Positions 33,855 to 43,700 of a stretch of DNA of 64,000 bases are shown piece by piece. The position numbers and the translations under genes were made by a program. Origin of the DNA: Metabacillus malikii (GTDB lineage Bacteria > Bacillota > Bacilli > Bacillales > Bacillaceae); contig NZ_JAUSUD010000018.1 in assembly GCF_030813355.1 (NCBI RefSeq), forward strand, positions 1 through 64,000, in the 5' to 3' direction. Position 1 is the first letter of the stretch. Each line of letters begins with the position of its first letter. Under the pieces are notes generated by a model. That model was not told the DNA's origin and did not search any database. It saw only the letters and a list, made by a program, of their open reading frames with translations.

Positions 33855-34901
33855 TTAATTTTCAACGATGACATGATTACCTGCTGCTTTTAACAATCTA
33901 TTCATAATCGCTTCACCCACACCAAACTGTGGAAAACTTTCACTAACGATGAGGTCAACATCTTCCTCATCAAATTTCCTTAACACATCATATAGCTGGG
34001 CTGCAACGGATTCTAGGTCTGCTCTACTTCCACACGTAATGACCTTATCGGCTTTATATTTAGTTAATCCCTCTATTGTTGTTAATAACCCAACCTTTTT
34101 TCCTTGCTGCATAAATTGGTTAATCTGCTTTTGGAGGAATTCCTCACTACCTTCTACAAGAATAACAGGTGCATTTGGTGAATAATGTGTATATTTCATT
34201 CCAGGAGACTTCGGGGCATGTCCTTCTTCGATTAATGCCTTGTCGACCTTAACCTCGCCAACAATAAACTCTATCTGTTCCTTTGTAATTCCACCCGGAC
34301 GTAATATAGTTGGAATCGTTGTTGTACAATCTAACACTGTTGACTCGACTCCAACACCTGTGGGACCTCCATCAACAAGCCCACTGATTTTCCCATTTAG
34401 GTCATGGTATACATGTGATGCAAGTGTCGGACTTGGCTTTCCTGAACGATTGGCACTCGGTGCTGCTATTGGTACATTTGCTTCCTTAATAAGTTCGAGT
34501 GCGATAGGATGATTAGGCATTCTAACCCCAACCGTTTCAAGTCCTGCTGTCACATATGTGGATAACAGCTCACCCTTTTTTGGTAAGATAAACGTTAATG
34601 GACCTGGCCAAAAAGCATCTACTAACTTATACACATAATCAGGGATATCTTTAACGATTTCATTTAACTTATCTTTTGAGGCAATGTGGACAATAAGTGG
34701 ATTATCACTCGGTCTCCCCTTTGCCAGAAAAATTTTCTGTACTGCATCATCTGAAAATGCATTTGCACCTAGCCCATATACTGTTTCTGTTGGGAAGGCG
34801 ACAACCTCATTTTCCTGTAATAATTGTGCCGCTTGTGTAATATGTGAATAACTAGTGGATAAGTTTTCCGATTCACCCACAGTCCATACTTTTGTTTTCA
34901 T
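33855..34901 (-). CDS. ywlC: Threonylcarbamoyl-AMP synthase (Sua5/YwlC)
   Basis: This enzyme makes threonylcarbamoyl-AMP from threonine, bicarbonate and ATP for the t6A37 modification of tRNA. The 348-residue protein has a YrdC domain (about 15-210; PTETVYGLGANAF, AKGRPSDNPLIVH, APSANRSGKPSPT). A C-terminal Sua5 domain follows the SPGMKYTHYSP linker. This is the long Sua5 type, as in B. subtilis YwlC. It is convergent with the defence pair; in B. subtilis mntP follows directly. Confidence 0.95.
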   Translation of the reverse strand: MKTKVWTVGESENLSTSYSHITQAAQLLQENEVVAFPTETVYGLGANAFSDDAVQKIFLAKGRPSDNPLIVHIASKDKLNEIVKDIPDYVYKLVDAFWPGPLTFILPKKGELLSTYVTAGLETVGVRMPNHPIALELIKEANVPIAAPSANRSGKPSPTLASHVYHDLNGKISGLVDGGPTGVGVESTVLDCTTTIPTILRPGGITKEQIEFIVGEVKVDKALIEEGHAPKSPGMKYTHYSPNAPVILVEGSEEFLQKQINQFMQQGKKVGLLTTIEGLTKYKADKVITCGSRADLESVAAQLYDVLRKFDEEDVDLIVSESFPQFGVGEAIMNRLLKAAGNHVIVEN

Positions 34902-35056
34902 TTCGTTCTAACTCCCTTTTCACCGTTCAATTCTATTACTAATCATAGCATATACGTCTTTGTAGTATATAAAATCAACAGAATGAAAACAAGCCTTATC
35001 CACAATTTGTGGATAAGGCTGTGGTAATTGTGGAAAACTATGTGGATATATCCACA

Positions 35057-35509
35057 TTATGAGGACTTTACCATTATTTTTGTATTTTCCTCTTTCATTG
35101 AGCTCTGAATATGTTCATTTGTTAATAGATGTTTTGGAATCTGTTCAGGATTAGTTTCTGTAAACCCCATTAATTGTAAGAATTGTACAGAAGCCTCTTT
35201 ATTTGTAACTAAAAATAACTGCTTTAATCCTTTTTGTTCTGCTAACGTTTGTATGCTTTGGAATAATGTTAAAATATGGGCTTGTTGTAGTGTGTCTGAG
35301 ACAACGAGTGACCGTAATAACCCGACATCTTCTGCCGGCTCGACACCGATACATGCAACAACTTCTCGTTCCCCATTTTCCATCATCACAAAATAATCAA
35401 CCATAAGTTCAATCCCACTCGAACTTAACCCAGCTCGTTCAACAAAATCTAGTAATCTCGCTAAATCCTTTTCTTCAGCAACCTTTAATTGATAAAACAT
35501 CATTTCCAC
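35057..35509 (-). CDS. GNAT-fold acetyltransferase-like protein (YwlB-like)
   Basis: The 150-residue protein has a GNAT-type pattern: an N-terminal helix pair (EEKDLARLLDFVERAGL), a VACIGVEP strand, the LLRSLVVSD segment in the acetyl-CoA region, and a C-terminal EASVQFLQLMGF motif. Position between tsaC and spoIIR matches B. subtilis ywlB. The substrate is unknown. The start is preceded by GGGTGGAAATG; an alternative start lies two codons in. Confidence 0.8.
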   Translation of the reverse strand: MEMMFYQLKVAEEKDLARLLDFVERAGLSSSGIELMVDYFVMMENGEREVVACIGVEPAEDVGLLRSLVVSDTLQQAHILTLFQSIQTLAEQKGLKQLFLVTNKEASVQFLQLMGFTETNPEQIPKHLLTNEHIQSSMKEENTKIMVKSS

Positions 35510-35574
35510 CCCATTATCGTTATTTTCCTACTACAACTCTATGAGGGGAAATCTATTAATATTCTCTTTTTTTT

Positions 35575-35587
35575 GGGGACAGTCCCC
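35575..35587. repeat. GGGGACAGTCCCC palindrome
   Basis: A perfect 13-bp palindrome (odd centre) between ywlB-like and spoIIR genes, one of about seven related copies around spoIIR. Confidence 0.75.
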
Positions 35588-35602
35588 CTCTTTTAGCCCA
35601 TT

Positions 35603-35633
35603 AAAAAAGATGGGGACTGTCCCCATCTTTTTT
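35603..35633. terminator. spoIIR terminator built on a GGGGACTGTCCCC palindrome
   Basis: AAAAAAGATGGGGAC pairs perfectly with GTCCCCATCTTTTTT across a one-base centre. It ends two bases before the spoIIR stop codon region and has a U-run, making a strong terminator for the minus strand. Confidence 0.85.
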
Positions 35634-35635
35634 CC

Positions 35636-36307
35636 TTATGAAAATAATCCTTCAAACCATTCTACTAAGAAGAATTTCACTTCTACTTCTTCTTCTTTGT
35701 CTTCCTCTTCATCTACGACTAGGGAAGTAAGTTTCTCTGTCTTTTTCTTATCTTTTTTTGTATCTTCCTCTTCTACTTCTGCTGCTTGGACTGCTTCTCC
35801 ATTTGAGAAATCGAGGAAGCATAATGGTGGAAATAAGACACACCACCAGTTCGCACCTTTTGCTTCACCTAAGCTAATTAAAATTGCTTCATACTCGCCT
35901 GCTGGATATATGAAATTTCCATAAAGCTTCGTTGGAAAGCTGACATTATCAAAATCTACTGAATATGGTAGCTGTTTGTTTTCTTCCTCTAGCACACGTT
36001 CAACAATTTTTTCTATCTCTGGTAATCGTGATTGAATCAATTGTCTAGCTGCTTCAACTGAAGTTAATTCTGCAACCCATTCTGTAATCTCTTCATTAAC
36101 TTCATCACGAATTTTCCTTTTTAACTCTTGGTCTTCATCTGAATCACTATTTGCTAGAATTCGTAAACGAATGGCCTCATCCGGAATCACCACTGGCTCT
36201 TGTGCGCTAGCTGTACTAGCCGACATCGGCTCACGATACACATTTGCTACAGCCCCAATTAATAATAGAAACATATATATAAATGCAAGTAATTGTTTTT
36301 TCATCAT
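35636..36307 (-). CDS. spoIIR: Stage II sporulation protein R
   Basis: SpoIIR is made in the forespore under sigma-F and secreted to the intermembrane space, where it triggers SpoIIGA to process pro-sigma-E. The 223-residue protein has a signal segment (residues 1-24), and typical motifs IRLRILANSDSDEDQELKRKIRD and the Cys-containing ANWWCVLFPPLCFLD. The C-terminal tail is strongly acidic and basic by turns (EEEDTKKDKKKTEK). It lies between ywlB-like and prmC as in B. subtilis. Confidence 0.95.
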   Translation of the reverse strand: MMKKQLLAFIYMFLLLIGAVANVYREPMSASTASAQEPVVIPDEAIRLRILANSDSDEDQELKRKIRDEVNEEITEWVAELTSVEAARQLIQSRLPEIEKIVERVLEEENKQLPYSVDFDNVSFPTKLYGNFIYPAGEYEAILISLGEAKGANWWCVLFPPLCFLDFSNGEAVQAAEVEEEDTKKDKKKTEKLTSLVVDEEEDKEEEVEVKFFLVEWFEGLFS

Positions 36308-36328
36308 CTTCCGCCTCCCTTGGTAAAC

Positions 36329-36357
36329 AGTATGGACAGGACAGAAGAATCTTAAAC
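36329..36357 (-). promoter_or_regulatory. Candidate sigma-F promoter of spoIIR
   Basis: On the minus strand GTTTA (36353-36357) and GTCCATACT (36329-36337) are 15 bp apart, close to the sigma-F pattern GYWTA-N15-GGNNANANT. spoIIR is a known sigma-F gene in B. subtilis. It lies about 25 bp upstream of the start codon. Confidence 0.55.
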
Positions 36358-36392
36358 TACTTTTTTAAAAAATATAATTCTACTATTTACCC

Positions 36393-36615
36393 GGGGACAG
36401 TCCCCTTAAAAATTAATAACTATATAATCAAGCATCTAAACTCTATAGGGGAATGTCCCCACTTTGTCGCATTAAAGGCGTGAGGGACTGTCCCTCAATG
36501 GTTTAACACGTTAAAAGAGTGGGGGACTGTCCCTCAACGGTTTAGTCCCTCATTGGTTTAACGCGTTAAAAGAGCGGGGGACTGTCCCTCGACATTTGTC
36601 CCTGCTTATTTTGTC
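36393..36615. repeat. Cluster of GGGGACTGTCCC palindromes
   Basis: Five related palindromes occur at 36393-36405, 36448-36460, 36482-36496, 36521-36535 and about 36576-36590. Two TTTAACRCGTTAAA palindromes lie between them (36502-36515 and 36557-36570). The cluster fills the spoIIR-prmC gap. No coding frame; the role is unknown. Some copies could act as terminators for prmC. Confidence 0.85.
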
Positions 36616-36619
36616 CCCC

Positions 36620-37480
36620 TTATTTAACCGCAAAAACCATACGCTCTTTGCCATTAATGTCATAGACTATTTCAACCTTTGCAGTTGGTAAGGCTTTGCT
36701 GATGAGGGTTTTGATGTCTGTTCCTTGGCCTGCACCGATTTCAAAGGCGATGAGTGCTTTTTCGTTGAGTAGTGGGAGCATGTCTTGGATTAGTCTTCGA
36801 TAAAAGTCTAATCCATCTTCTCCCCCGGCAAGTGCTCGGATTGGTTCGTGGTCTTTGACGACAGTTGAAAGAGTCTCAATTTCTGCATCTGGTATGTACG
36901 GCGGATTTGAGACTAAAATATCTAGCTTCGGTCTTCCTTTATCTAATGCAATCGGTTCTAGCAAATCACCATGAAGGAACGTAACGTTTGCTTTCAATTG
37001 TTCAGCATTTTGTTCTGCAATATGCAACGATTCCTGTGCAATGTCAATCGCTTTTACACGGTATCTTGCGTTTTCAAGTGCTAGTGTAATCGCAATTGCT
37101 CCACTTCCTGTTCCAACATCAACGACTTCTAATGGTTCATGACCAGGGAACAATGCCTCTGTTCGCTGTAAGATACCTTCTACTAACTCTTCTGTTTCAG
37201 GTCGAGGAATTAATACCTCTTCATTGACAATAAATGTCCGCCCATAAAATTCCTCATAACCGATTAGATATTGCACAGGTATTCCATCTGCATGTTTTTT
37301 GACGTCCGCTTCAAAGGCGATAAGCTGTTCATTTGAGAGGACCTGTCTCAAATTAGAAAGCAGTGTAGCCCGGTTCATTTGCAGGTGATGTCTTAACAGC
37401 AATTCCCCCGCATTTTCATCTCTTCCCGCTTCATTTAAAAAAGAAGAAGCCCAATTTAGGGCTTCGAATACATGTTTCAT
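36620..37480 (-). CDS. prmC: Release factor glutamine methyltransferase
   Basis: PrmC methylates the Gln of the GGQ motif of release factors. The 286-residue protein has an N-terminal helical domain and a SAM-binding domain with VVDVGTGSGAIAITLA. The catalytic motif LVSNPPYIPDAE is present. It follows prfA by six bases, as in most Firmicutes, so enzyme and substrate are co-expressed. Confidence 0.97.
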   Translation of the reverse strand: MKHVFEALNWASSFLNEAGRDENAGELLLRHHLQMNRATLLSNLRQVLSNEQLIAFEADVKKHADGIPVQYLIGYEEFYGRTFIVNEEVLIPRPETEELVEGILQRTEALFPGHEPLEVVDVGTGSGAIAITLALENARYRVKAIDIAQESLHIAEQNAEQLKANVTFLHGDLLEPIALDKGRPKLDILVSNPPYIPDAEIETLSTVVKDHEPIRALAGGEDGLDFYRRLIQDMLPLLNEKALIAFEIGAGQGTDIKTLISKALPTAKVEIVYDINGKERMVFAVK

Positions 37481-37486
37481 CGACTA

Positions 37487-38557
37487 TTAATCTTCAGCAG
37501 CTTGGAGACGGCTTGATTGATCCTCAACGATAAGTGCATCAATCACTTCGTCTAGCTTTCCTTCTAAAATTTGGTCTAACTTTTGAATCGTCAAACCAAT
37601 GCGGTGGTCCGTTACGCGGTTTTGCGGGAAGTTATAGGTTCTAATACGTTCAGAGCGGTCACCTGTACCAACTGCAAGCTTACGGTTTTGGTCATATTCG
37701 GCTTGTGCTTCTTGTTGGAATTTATCATAAACACGTGCACGAAGGACCTTCATTGCTTTTTCTTTATTTTTAATTTGTGATTTTTCGTCCTGACATGATA
37801 CAACTGTACCTGTTGGTAGATGTGTTAAACGTACAGCCGACATTGTCGTGTTAACACTTTGTCCGCCTGGGCCACTTGATGCAAATGTATCAACGCGGAT
37901 ATCTTTTTCATGAATTTCTACTTCTACCTCTTCTGCCTCAGGTAACACGGCAACAGTTGCCGTTGAAGTATGAATTCGGCCACCTGATTCTGTTTCAGGG
38001 ACACGTTGAACACGGTGTGCGCCGTTTTCAAACTTAAGTTTAGAATACGCACCTTTTCCGTTAATCATAAAGATAATTTCTTTATAACCGCCTGTTCCAG
38101 TTGCATTCACTTCCATGACATCTGTTTTCCAGCCTTGCATTTCAGCAAAACGGCTATACATGCGATATAAGTTTGCAGCAAATAACGCCGCCTCTTCTCC
38201 ACCAGCTGCACCGCGGATTTCCATGATAACATTTTTATCATCGTTAGGGTCCTTTGGAACGAGAAGTAATTTCAAGCGTGCCGTTAGCTCCTCTTCACGG
38301 TCCTCTAATTCAGATAACTCTTCCTTAGCCATTTCACGCATTTCTGCATCAAGCTTTTCCTCAAGCATTGATTTTGTATCAGCAATTTGTTCACGAACTT
38401 CTTTGTATTCTCTATACGCTTCAACAGTTTCTTGTAAGTCTGATTGTTCTTTTGAATATTCACGTAATTTTTTTGAATCACTTATAATATCCGGATCCAT
38501 TAATAGCTGATTTAATTTTTCATAACGGTCTTCTACCGATTGTAAACGATCTAACAT
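37487..38557 (-). CDS. prfA: Peptide chain release factor 1
   Basis: RF1 ends translation at UAA and UAG. The 356-residue protein has the GGQ motif in [11 protein letters not shown] near residue 234 and a PAT-type anticodon-like loop region upstream. I start at [15 protein letters not shown]: this gives the B. subtilis length and AGGTGA lies at suitable distance. The frame is open 31 codons further upstream without a good signal. Confidence 0.97.
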   Translation of the reverse strand: MLDRLQSVEDRYEKLNQLLMDPDIISDSKKLREYSKEQSDLQETVEAYREYKEVREQIADTKSMLEEKLDAEMREMAKEELSELEDREEELTARLKLLLVPKDPNDDKNVIMEIRGAAGGEEAALFAANLYRMYSRFAEMQGWKTDVMEVNATGTGGYKEIIFMINGKGAYSKLKFENGAHRVQRVPETESGGRIHTSTATVAVLPEAEEVEVEIHEKDIRVDTFASSGPGGQSVNTTMSAVRLTHLPTGTVVSCQDEKSQIKNKEKAMKVLRARVYDKFQQEAQAEYDQNRKLAVGTGDRSERIRTYNFPQNRVTDHRIGLTIQKLDQILEGKLDEVIDALIVEDQSSRLQAAED

Positions 38558-38669
38558 ACATGTTTCACCTCTATTTTCATGTATAACGTTATAATTATAG
38601 TATAGGTTACATAAAGCGTCAAAAGCAAATTGACAAAGGATAAGGGCCACATCTAGGCATAAAAACTTT

Positions 38670-39074
38670 ATGAAGAGAGGTTATTATATGAACATCACTA
38701 AAATCCATCACATCGCAATTATCTGTTCAAACTATGAAGTATCAAAAGCATTTTATACAGAAACTCTCGAGTTGCCCATTTTAAATGAGGTTTTTCGAGA
38801 AGAACGGAACTCCTATAAATTAGACCTACTAGTAAATGATGTTTACCAAATAGAGTTATTTTCATTCCCAAATCCTCCGAAACGTCCAACACACCCAGAA
38901 GCTGCAGGGTTGAGACATCTAGCTTTTGAGGTACCAAATGTAGAGGATGCTGTTAACGAACTGAGAGAAAAAGGTATTATGATAGAGCCAATTCGCATTG
39001 ACCCAATAACAGATAAGAAGTTCACCTTTTTCCAAGACCCAGATGGACTTCCTATCGAATTGTACGAGGCGTAA
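38670..39074 (+). CDS. ywkD: Glyoxalase/VOC-superfamily protein (YwkD-like)
   Basis: The 134-residue protein has paired beta-alpha-beta-beta-beta modules of the VOC fold. Candidate metal ligands are in [26 protein letters not shown] and PIELYEA. Its position next to racA and prfA matches B. subtilis ywkD. The substrate is unknown. AGAGAGG precedes the start, and an in-frame ATG lies seven codons later at the sequence MNITKIHH. Confidence 0.88.
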   Translation: MKRGYYMNITKIHHIAIICSNYEVSKAFYTETLELPILNEVFREERNSYKLDLLVNDVYQIELFSFPNPPKRPTHPEAAGLRHLAFEVPNVEDAVNELREKGIMIEPIRIDPITDKKFTFFQDPDGLPIELYEA

Positions 39075-39289
39075 GCATACATCGACATGCTGTATTCATA
39101 TAATGTAAAACTTCCACTTTCTTTGCCGAATGAGAACTTGTTTTGTCTAACGTGAAGGGAACGAGCTTAAAAGGTAGAAAAGGTAGTTATACAAGAAAGA
39201 CTTATTCTGGGGAGAAGTTAATAGTCGCTGGCTCGAAGGGGAATAAACTTCCTTCTTCAACACTACTAATTTTCAAGGAGGAATACGGT

Positions 39290-39808
39290 ATGAATACAGC
39301 TACAGTCGTAAAAGAGCTTGGGGTATCTAGACGTACTTTAATGAGATGGGTAGACCAATTAGGAATTGAATTAATGAAAAATGAGCTTGGGCACTATCAA
39401 TTTACTGAAGATGATGTGAACCGTCTAAAAGAGGTTCAATTACAATCACAAAACGAAAGTCAACAAACTACACAAACTCCAACAAAAAAAGAACAACGAA
39501 CAGGAACTGCAAAAACAACTCCAAACTATGACATATCCAAATTTCAGGCAATGAATGAGCGCATCGATGAACTTGAACGAAAGGTAAGAAGCAAAGCTGA
39601 TGATGTCGTCTCTTTCCAAGTCTTACAGCATCGTAAGGAAATGGAAGAACTGCTTTCGAAGATTTCATTATTAGAGGAAAAAGTTGCCGAGCTCGAGCAA
39701 AGCAAACAAAAGCGTGAAACGATTAAGGAAAATGTTCTAGTATTTGACCAAACTCCAGCCCCAAAACCAAAACGTAAAAACTTTATTAGTACTATTTTTG
39801 GCTTTTGA
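39290..39808 (+). CDS. racA: Chromosome-anchoring protein RacA
   Basis: RacA binds near the origin and ties it to DivIVA at the pole during sporulation. The 172-residue protein has an N-terminal MerR-like helix-turn-helix (TVVKELGVSRRTLMRWVDQ), a Gln/Thr-rich linker, a coiled coil (about 80-143) and a basic, hydrophobic C-terminal tail (RKNFISTIFGF). I start at MNTATVVKEL: AAGGAGG lies 8-9 nt upstream and the family begins at this point. An open frame runs 49 codons further upstream but looks non-coding. Confidence 0.9.
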   Translation: MNTATVVKELGVSRRTLMRWVDQLGIELMKNELGHYQFTEDDVNRLKEVQLQSQNESQQTTQTPTKKEQRTGTAKTTPNYDISKFQAMNERIDELERKVRSKADDVVSFQVLQHRKEMEELLSKISLLEEKVAELEQSKQKRETIKENVLVFDQTPAPKPKRKNFISTIFGF

Positions 39809-39822
39809 CTTTATACAATTTT

Positions 39823-39856
39823 ATAAAGGCTGTCTTAATTACTAGACAGCCTTTAT
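39823..39856. terminator. Bidirectional terminator between racA and a lipoprotein gene
   Basis: ATAAAGGCTGTCT (39823-39835) pairs perfectly with AGACAGCCTTTAT (39844-39856). It lies between two convergent genes. Confidence 0.85.
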
Positions 39857-39857
39857 A

Positions 39858-40313
39858 TCAGTAACTTTCTTTCTTATGTAAGTTTAAAAAGTTTTGGACT
39901 TCAATAGTTAATTGTGAATTTTCAAACCTATTAACCTCCAACTCACCTACGACTTTATTGTCCTTTAGATAATACAGAAAGCCCCCTCCTGGTATATCAT
40001 CTTCTGACGGTTCAGGCCAAATAGATTGCCCATCTTCATTATCACTTTTACCATTAGGTTGGTAAGGATTATACATAATTATTTGTACATTCTTTTCATT
40101 TGCTATTTTTTTTACTGTAGGAATATAATATTCATCGTTGTCTGTAGCCAATAAAATGAACCCCTCTTTACCATCATTAAAATAGGTCTTCACATTTTCA
40201 AAGTCTACCTGTTTGAAAAATGATTCGATACTGGAACTTTCATTAGTACTACAAGCAGTAATTAATGTACTCATAAAAATTACAAGTATGAGCAATCTAA
40301 ATATTTTTAACAT
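39858..40313 (-). CDS. Small lipoprotein, unknown
   Basis: The 151-residue protein has a lipoprotein signal with lipobox LITAC (Cys near residue 21). The rest is acidic. The pattern GFILLATDNDEYYIPTVKKI-ANEKNVQIIMYNPY resembles a thioredoxin-like beta-alpha-beta unit without a CXXC motif. I do not recognise a family. It stands alone between racA and the giant phosphoesterase gene. Confidence 0.7.
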   Translation of the reverse strand: MLKIFRLLILVIFMSTLITACSTNESSSIESFFKQVDFENVKTYFNDGKEGFILLATDNDEYYIPTVKKIANEKNVQIIMYNPYQPNGKSDNEDGQSIWPEPSEDDIPGGGFLYYLKDNKVVGELEVNRFENSQLTIEVQNFLNLHKKESY

Positions 40314-40740
40314 CTTATCAACCCTTATTGTAATATTTCTAAATTATTGACCTTAAGCAAACTTATATTTTCCTACCAATTTTGAATAACTACTTATTGA
40401 CTTTACAATAGACTTTTCTAGTAGTTTGTGGTTTTGTGCATTTAAATTTCAAAGTATGTTGAAGTAGTTGAGAGACTTATTCAGGATATGAAGGAAAAGT
40501 GAGACCTCACAGGTGTTTAAACTTTGGTTTTCCTTAACCCCGTGTAAAACTAGTACTGTAGGGGCAACCATTCCAAAACGATTAGAAAGTAGAAATTAAT
40601 ATTGAATACGAAACCTATTGTTGAACCCAGTAATCTCACTACAATTATTTTAGTAACTATACATTTTTTTACAAGTGATATTAGTTTTAGGAAAAAGATA
40701 CCAATTACATAAAAATAGTTTATAGTTTTATATCAAAGTA
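40314..40740. other. Intergenic, no gene seen
   Basis: About 430 bp upstream of the lipoprotein gene and downstream of the giant phosphoesterase gene. No open frame with a ribosome binding site and no recognised repeat. It should hold the lipoprotein promoter. Confidence 0.5.
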
Positions 40741-40764
40741 CTTGTGATTTTATTCAATATTAAA

Positions 40765-40793
40765 AGACTGCCTCTGAACTTGAGACAGCCTTT
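40765..40793 (-). terminator. Imperfect terminator of the giant phosphoesterase gene
   Basis: AAGACTGCCTC pairs with GAGACAGCCTT with mismatches around the loop TGAACTT, directly after the stop codon. It resembles the perfect hairpin at 39823 and may be a related sequence. Confidence 0.5.
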
Positions 40794-40799
40794 ATATTA

Positions 40800-43700
40800 T
40801 TAGTTGGAACTACTTCTTTTTTTCCTAGCAATAAGCCCTATTGCTAGAATGATAAAGCCAACTAGTAAATAATTTAATTGATTTGTTGCAGTATGAGGTA
40901 ATACATTGAAACTACCTTTGTCTTTACTGATAGTATCTGAAGGGCTAGCAGGTCTCTCTTGTTGTTTATTGTCGCCAGTATTTGTCTTATCGCCATCTTT
41001 GACTGGAGCATTGTCATCTTGACCTGATTTGTCCTCGTCTTTACTTGGTTGCTCTTTATCCCCTGGTTGCTCTTCACCCATATCAGGTTGTTCTTCTCCT
41101 TCTCCTGGTTTTTCTTCACCATTACCAGGTTGGCCATCTCCTTTTCCTGGCTGTTCATCACCCTCACCAGGTTGCTCTTCTCCTTCTCCTGGCTGTTCAT
41201 CACCCTCACCAGGTTGTTCTTCTCCTTCTCCTGGTTGCTCTCCGTCATCAGGACCCTGTTTGTTATTTTCCCCTTTAACAAATGACCAAATTGCCGATTG
41301 TGAAGAACCTGTGTAGTTATCTTTCGCTACTGCATACCAAGAATATGTCTCATTTTCAGTAAGACCTTTCCATGTGACTTCAGCTGTGTCACCACTTTGA
41401 ATATTTTCTTGATTTCCTATTTTCTCGTCTGTTTTTACATTAACAGTAAAATAGTCTGTTGCGACTTGTTTTTCATCAATTTGTAAATCAAAATCGATAA
41501 TCATTTCATCTTTTCCTGGGAATTCTTCTGGGTCATAGAAATTGTAATCATCTAAGTACGGTGAGTACGTGTTGACGATGATCCGATTATTGTCTTGGTC
41601 AAAGTGTAAGAGTTTCATATATCCTTGACCACCCTCAGGTCCACCTTGGTAATCGCCAAGCATTTGGTATACTTTGCGGTCTGCCTCTCCATCACCATTA
41701 TCATCAATTTTACTAACTAACGTTTCAGAATCATGGTAGTGACCACTTAATACCGCCATTACATTCGGATTTTTTTCTACAACTTCTGTATAGATTGTTT
41801 CACCTATCGGACTTCTATTTCCGGAAACGAGTAGATATTCATGGAAGTTTAGGATTGCTTTGCGATCTGGATATTCACTTAACACTTTATTTAGCCATTC
41901 CAGATCCTCAGCTTCTACGCCCCAGCCCATATACACCATGATAAAGTCATTACCATTGGCGGAAATGAGGTCATAATGTCCGCGGTTGTTTTTATACGAT
42001 TCACCATAATAGTCTTTATCTTTAAATCTGTCTTCACCAAACCATTTATAGTATTCTGTGTAATCGTTTGATAGCTGGTCTACATCATGGTTGCCTGCTA
42101 ATACTCCGTATGGGATTTGGTGTTCATCTAATACGGCCATATATTTGTCAGCATATTGCCATTGTTCTACTTTGTCAGATTCATCAACTAAGTCACCTGT
42201 ATGGAATACATATTTGATTTTCATTTCTTCTTGCATTTCTGCAATCCAATTTGTTTGCTTTTCAAAAATATACGGATAGGACTCTGAATAATACTGTGTA
42301 TCTGACATCCAAACAAATGTGTAATCATATTCATCTGGACTGCTTGGGATTTCATCTTGAACGAGTACGTTAATGTTTGAATCGTTCACATATTCTTTGT
42401 AAGTGACATTGCCCTTTAGTTCGAAATCGTCGGTACCTGCGATTTTATACGTAATTATATCCCATTTGTTTGTTTCGTGATTCCAGGCATACATCGATAC
42501 TTTCCGTCCCTCTAAGGAATGACCTGTCCAGGAAAGTTCAATTTCATCATTCTCATCAATTGAGTTATCAATTGTGACATCAAAACGATGATAAGGGAAC
42601 TTTGTATCAGAATTCGTTGTTAAATAGTTTCCATCTTGTTCAGCAATTAAGGAAATGTCTTCAGATGTCAAACTTTCCTCACCGTCTGGAACCATTACAG
42701 ATGGCGGTTCAATTTCATTTGCATGTTTATACGCCTTAATATGCTTTGTATCGGCAGCATCATACTGATAGCCTTTATAGAAAGTTACATCCATTTCATC
42801 ATTTGTCGGGTCTGATACTTTTACCTTTAGGTTCGGGTCACCGTCAACTCTTGTTGATAAACCATCTGCCGGTGAAACAAGCTCTGGAGCATACGGATTT
42901 TCATTGTTGACTGAGAAACGAATGTTTTCTTCTGTCTTATTCCCGACTTTATCCTCAGCGATAATTGTTAACGTATGTTCACCTGGTGTTAATTTTGATG
43001 AAGCCGTTTCATACGGCACTGTTATTTGGTTATCGTCTAATAGTACTTTTACGGTCTGTACACCGGCAATTTCATCGGTTACATCTGTATCAATTGTGAA
43101 AGGACCTTTATAGTCTTTGCCTTCTTCAACGGTCGTTTTCACATTAGGTGCTGTGTTATCGACTTGGATGACCGAAGAAACTTCACTTTTACTATCTTTA
43201 ACGGTTACAGTGTGCTCACCATCTGCAACAGCTGTTGTATCCCAAGCATATGATTTTGCTCCCGTATGCTCTTCATTAATTGTGAACTTGAAGTCTTCAA
43301 ACGGACGATACGTTCCATCATCCCCCATATCAAATACCTTTGCGGGGTCATTTTTTGCCGGGTCTCTTAAAACTGTACCATCTGCAAGGATAAGTCTGAT
43401 GTTTCGTATGCTATAATCATCACGATTTTCTTCACTTTCTTCTAATTGAAAAGGTGATGCTTTATTACCTGCTCTGACTGTTAACGTATTTTCCCCCAAA
43501 TTTAAACGGTCTGCATCAACTGGAATTGTGAAGGTTTTCCACCCTGCTAACGTATCTTTATCCATTAAGTAGAGGATGTCCTCACCCATTGTCACGGCAT
43601 TTTTGAAATACATATTTAAGCCGCTTACTTCTAATGCTATATATGCTTGGTGCTCCAATGCCTTAAACGTTTCTGCCTGCTTTTCTTCTCCATCGATTAG

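Noticed and set aside
39143-39289. Upstream extension of racA by 49 codons
   Set aside because: The ribosome binding site, homologous N terminus and helix-turn-helix position all favour the start at 39290.
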